Source: Microbacterium sp. MYb45 (GTDB lineage: Bacteria; Actinomycetota; Actinomycetes; Actinomycetales; Microbacteriaceae). Taken from it: a stretch of DNA of 64,000 nucleotides. Below are positions 63,942-64,000 of this stretch, in pieces. Numbering within the stretch: the first letter of the stretch is position 1; each line of letters opens with the position of its first letter. The DNA lies in the NCBI RefSeq assembly GCF_002979655.1, contig NZ_PCPG01000009.1:56409-120408 (forward strand), written 5' to 3'. The position numbers and the translations under genes are program-made. Under the pieces are notes generated by a model, which searched no databases, was not told the origin of the DNA, and saw nothing but the letters and a program-made list of their open reading frames with translations.

Positions 63942-64000
63942 ACCTTCACGCTACGGAGCGCAGGCATCCCGGGGCATCCCCCCTGTGACGGACCCGCCCC
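63942..64000. other. right-edge intergenic region
   Basis: Only the region upstream of the ABC ATPase gene is visible. It should hold that operon's promoter, but no clear -10/-35 pair was recognised in the 59 bases shown. Confidence 0.3.

Overview
The window is about 70% GC, has dense short-spaced operons, GTG/TTG starts, a dnaK-grpE-dnaJ-hspR operon and sugar ABC transporters encoded without their own ATPase. This suits a high-GC Gram-positive actinobacterium of the Microbacteriaceae, most likely Microbacterium or a close relative (inference from gene content; no marker gene is present). No rRNA, tRNA, CRISPR array or transposase was seen, and no gene-free stretch exceeds 300 bases.

Layout. 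1-8947: a partial UMF1-type MFS carrier, a RIO-type kinase with a possible 20-codon leader ORF, two lipoproteins, an MFS drug/solute exporter facing an AraC regulator, a DUF3817 membrane protein, a MerR regulator and a DUF222/HNH protein. 8998-13132: the HspR heat-shock operon with two HAIR-like operators. 13160-18054: a GntR regulator, a tripartite tricarboxylate transporter (tctCBA) and a DapA-family aldolase/dehydratase, tied together by a 28-bp perfect palindrome and a related site in front of gntR. 18178-18668: a DoxX protein and a terminator. 18737-28164: a LacI-controlled carbohydrate locus (binding protein, two permeases, SDR, N-acetylneuraminate-lyase-like aldolase, LacI, FGGY kinase, fucose-isomerase-fold protein). 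Two matching operators, TGAAAYCGATTTCA, bracket it. 28189-28500: a small membrane-anchored coiled-coil protein built on 33-bp repeats.

28629-40762: a mannoside-utilisation locus with a GH92 enzyme, two permeases and a binding protein on the minus strand, a clan GH-A glycosidase, a LacI repressor, and a GH38 alpha-mannosidase. Four 14-bp operators of form CTNNANCGNTNNAG lie in its two divergent promoter regions. 40811-50308: mixed chromosomal genes, including two GT4 glycosyltransferases separated by two tandem 17-codon ORFs on an exact 60-bp repeat, a LysE exporter, a GlxA-type regulator, an orphan LacI, an NRDE protein and coaBC. 50350-52655: a ClpB lacking its N-domain behind a near-perfect HAIR. 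52691-54303: a MOP-type membrane transporter flanked by two 79-bp copies of a palindromic element. 54322-63941: a UvrA-like ABC protein, a nitroreductase, LysR plus putA for proline catabolism, a strong bidirectional terminator, and a NatAB-like ABC exporter.

Functional view: chaperone genes at 9 kb and clpB at 50 kb look like one HspR regulon. The three catabolic loci each carry their own regulator and recognisable operators, so each can be read as a self-contained regulon. The strongest unexplained items are the tandem mini-ORFs at 43289-43402, the unassigned pathway at 18.8-28.2 kb, and the palindromic elements around the 52.8-54.1 kb transporter.
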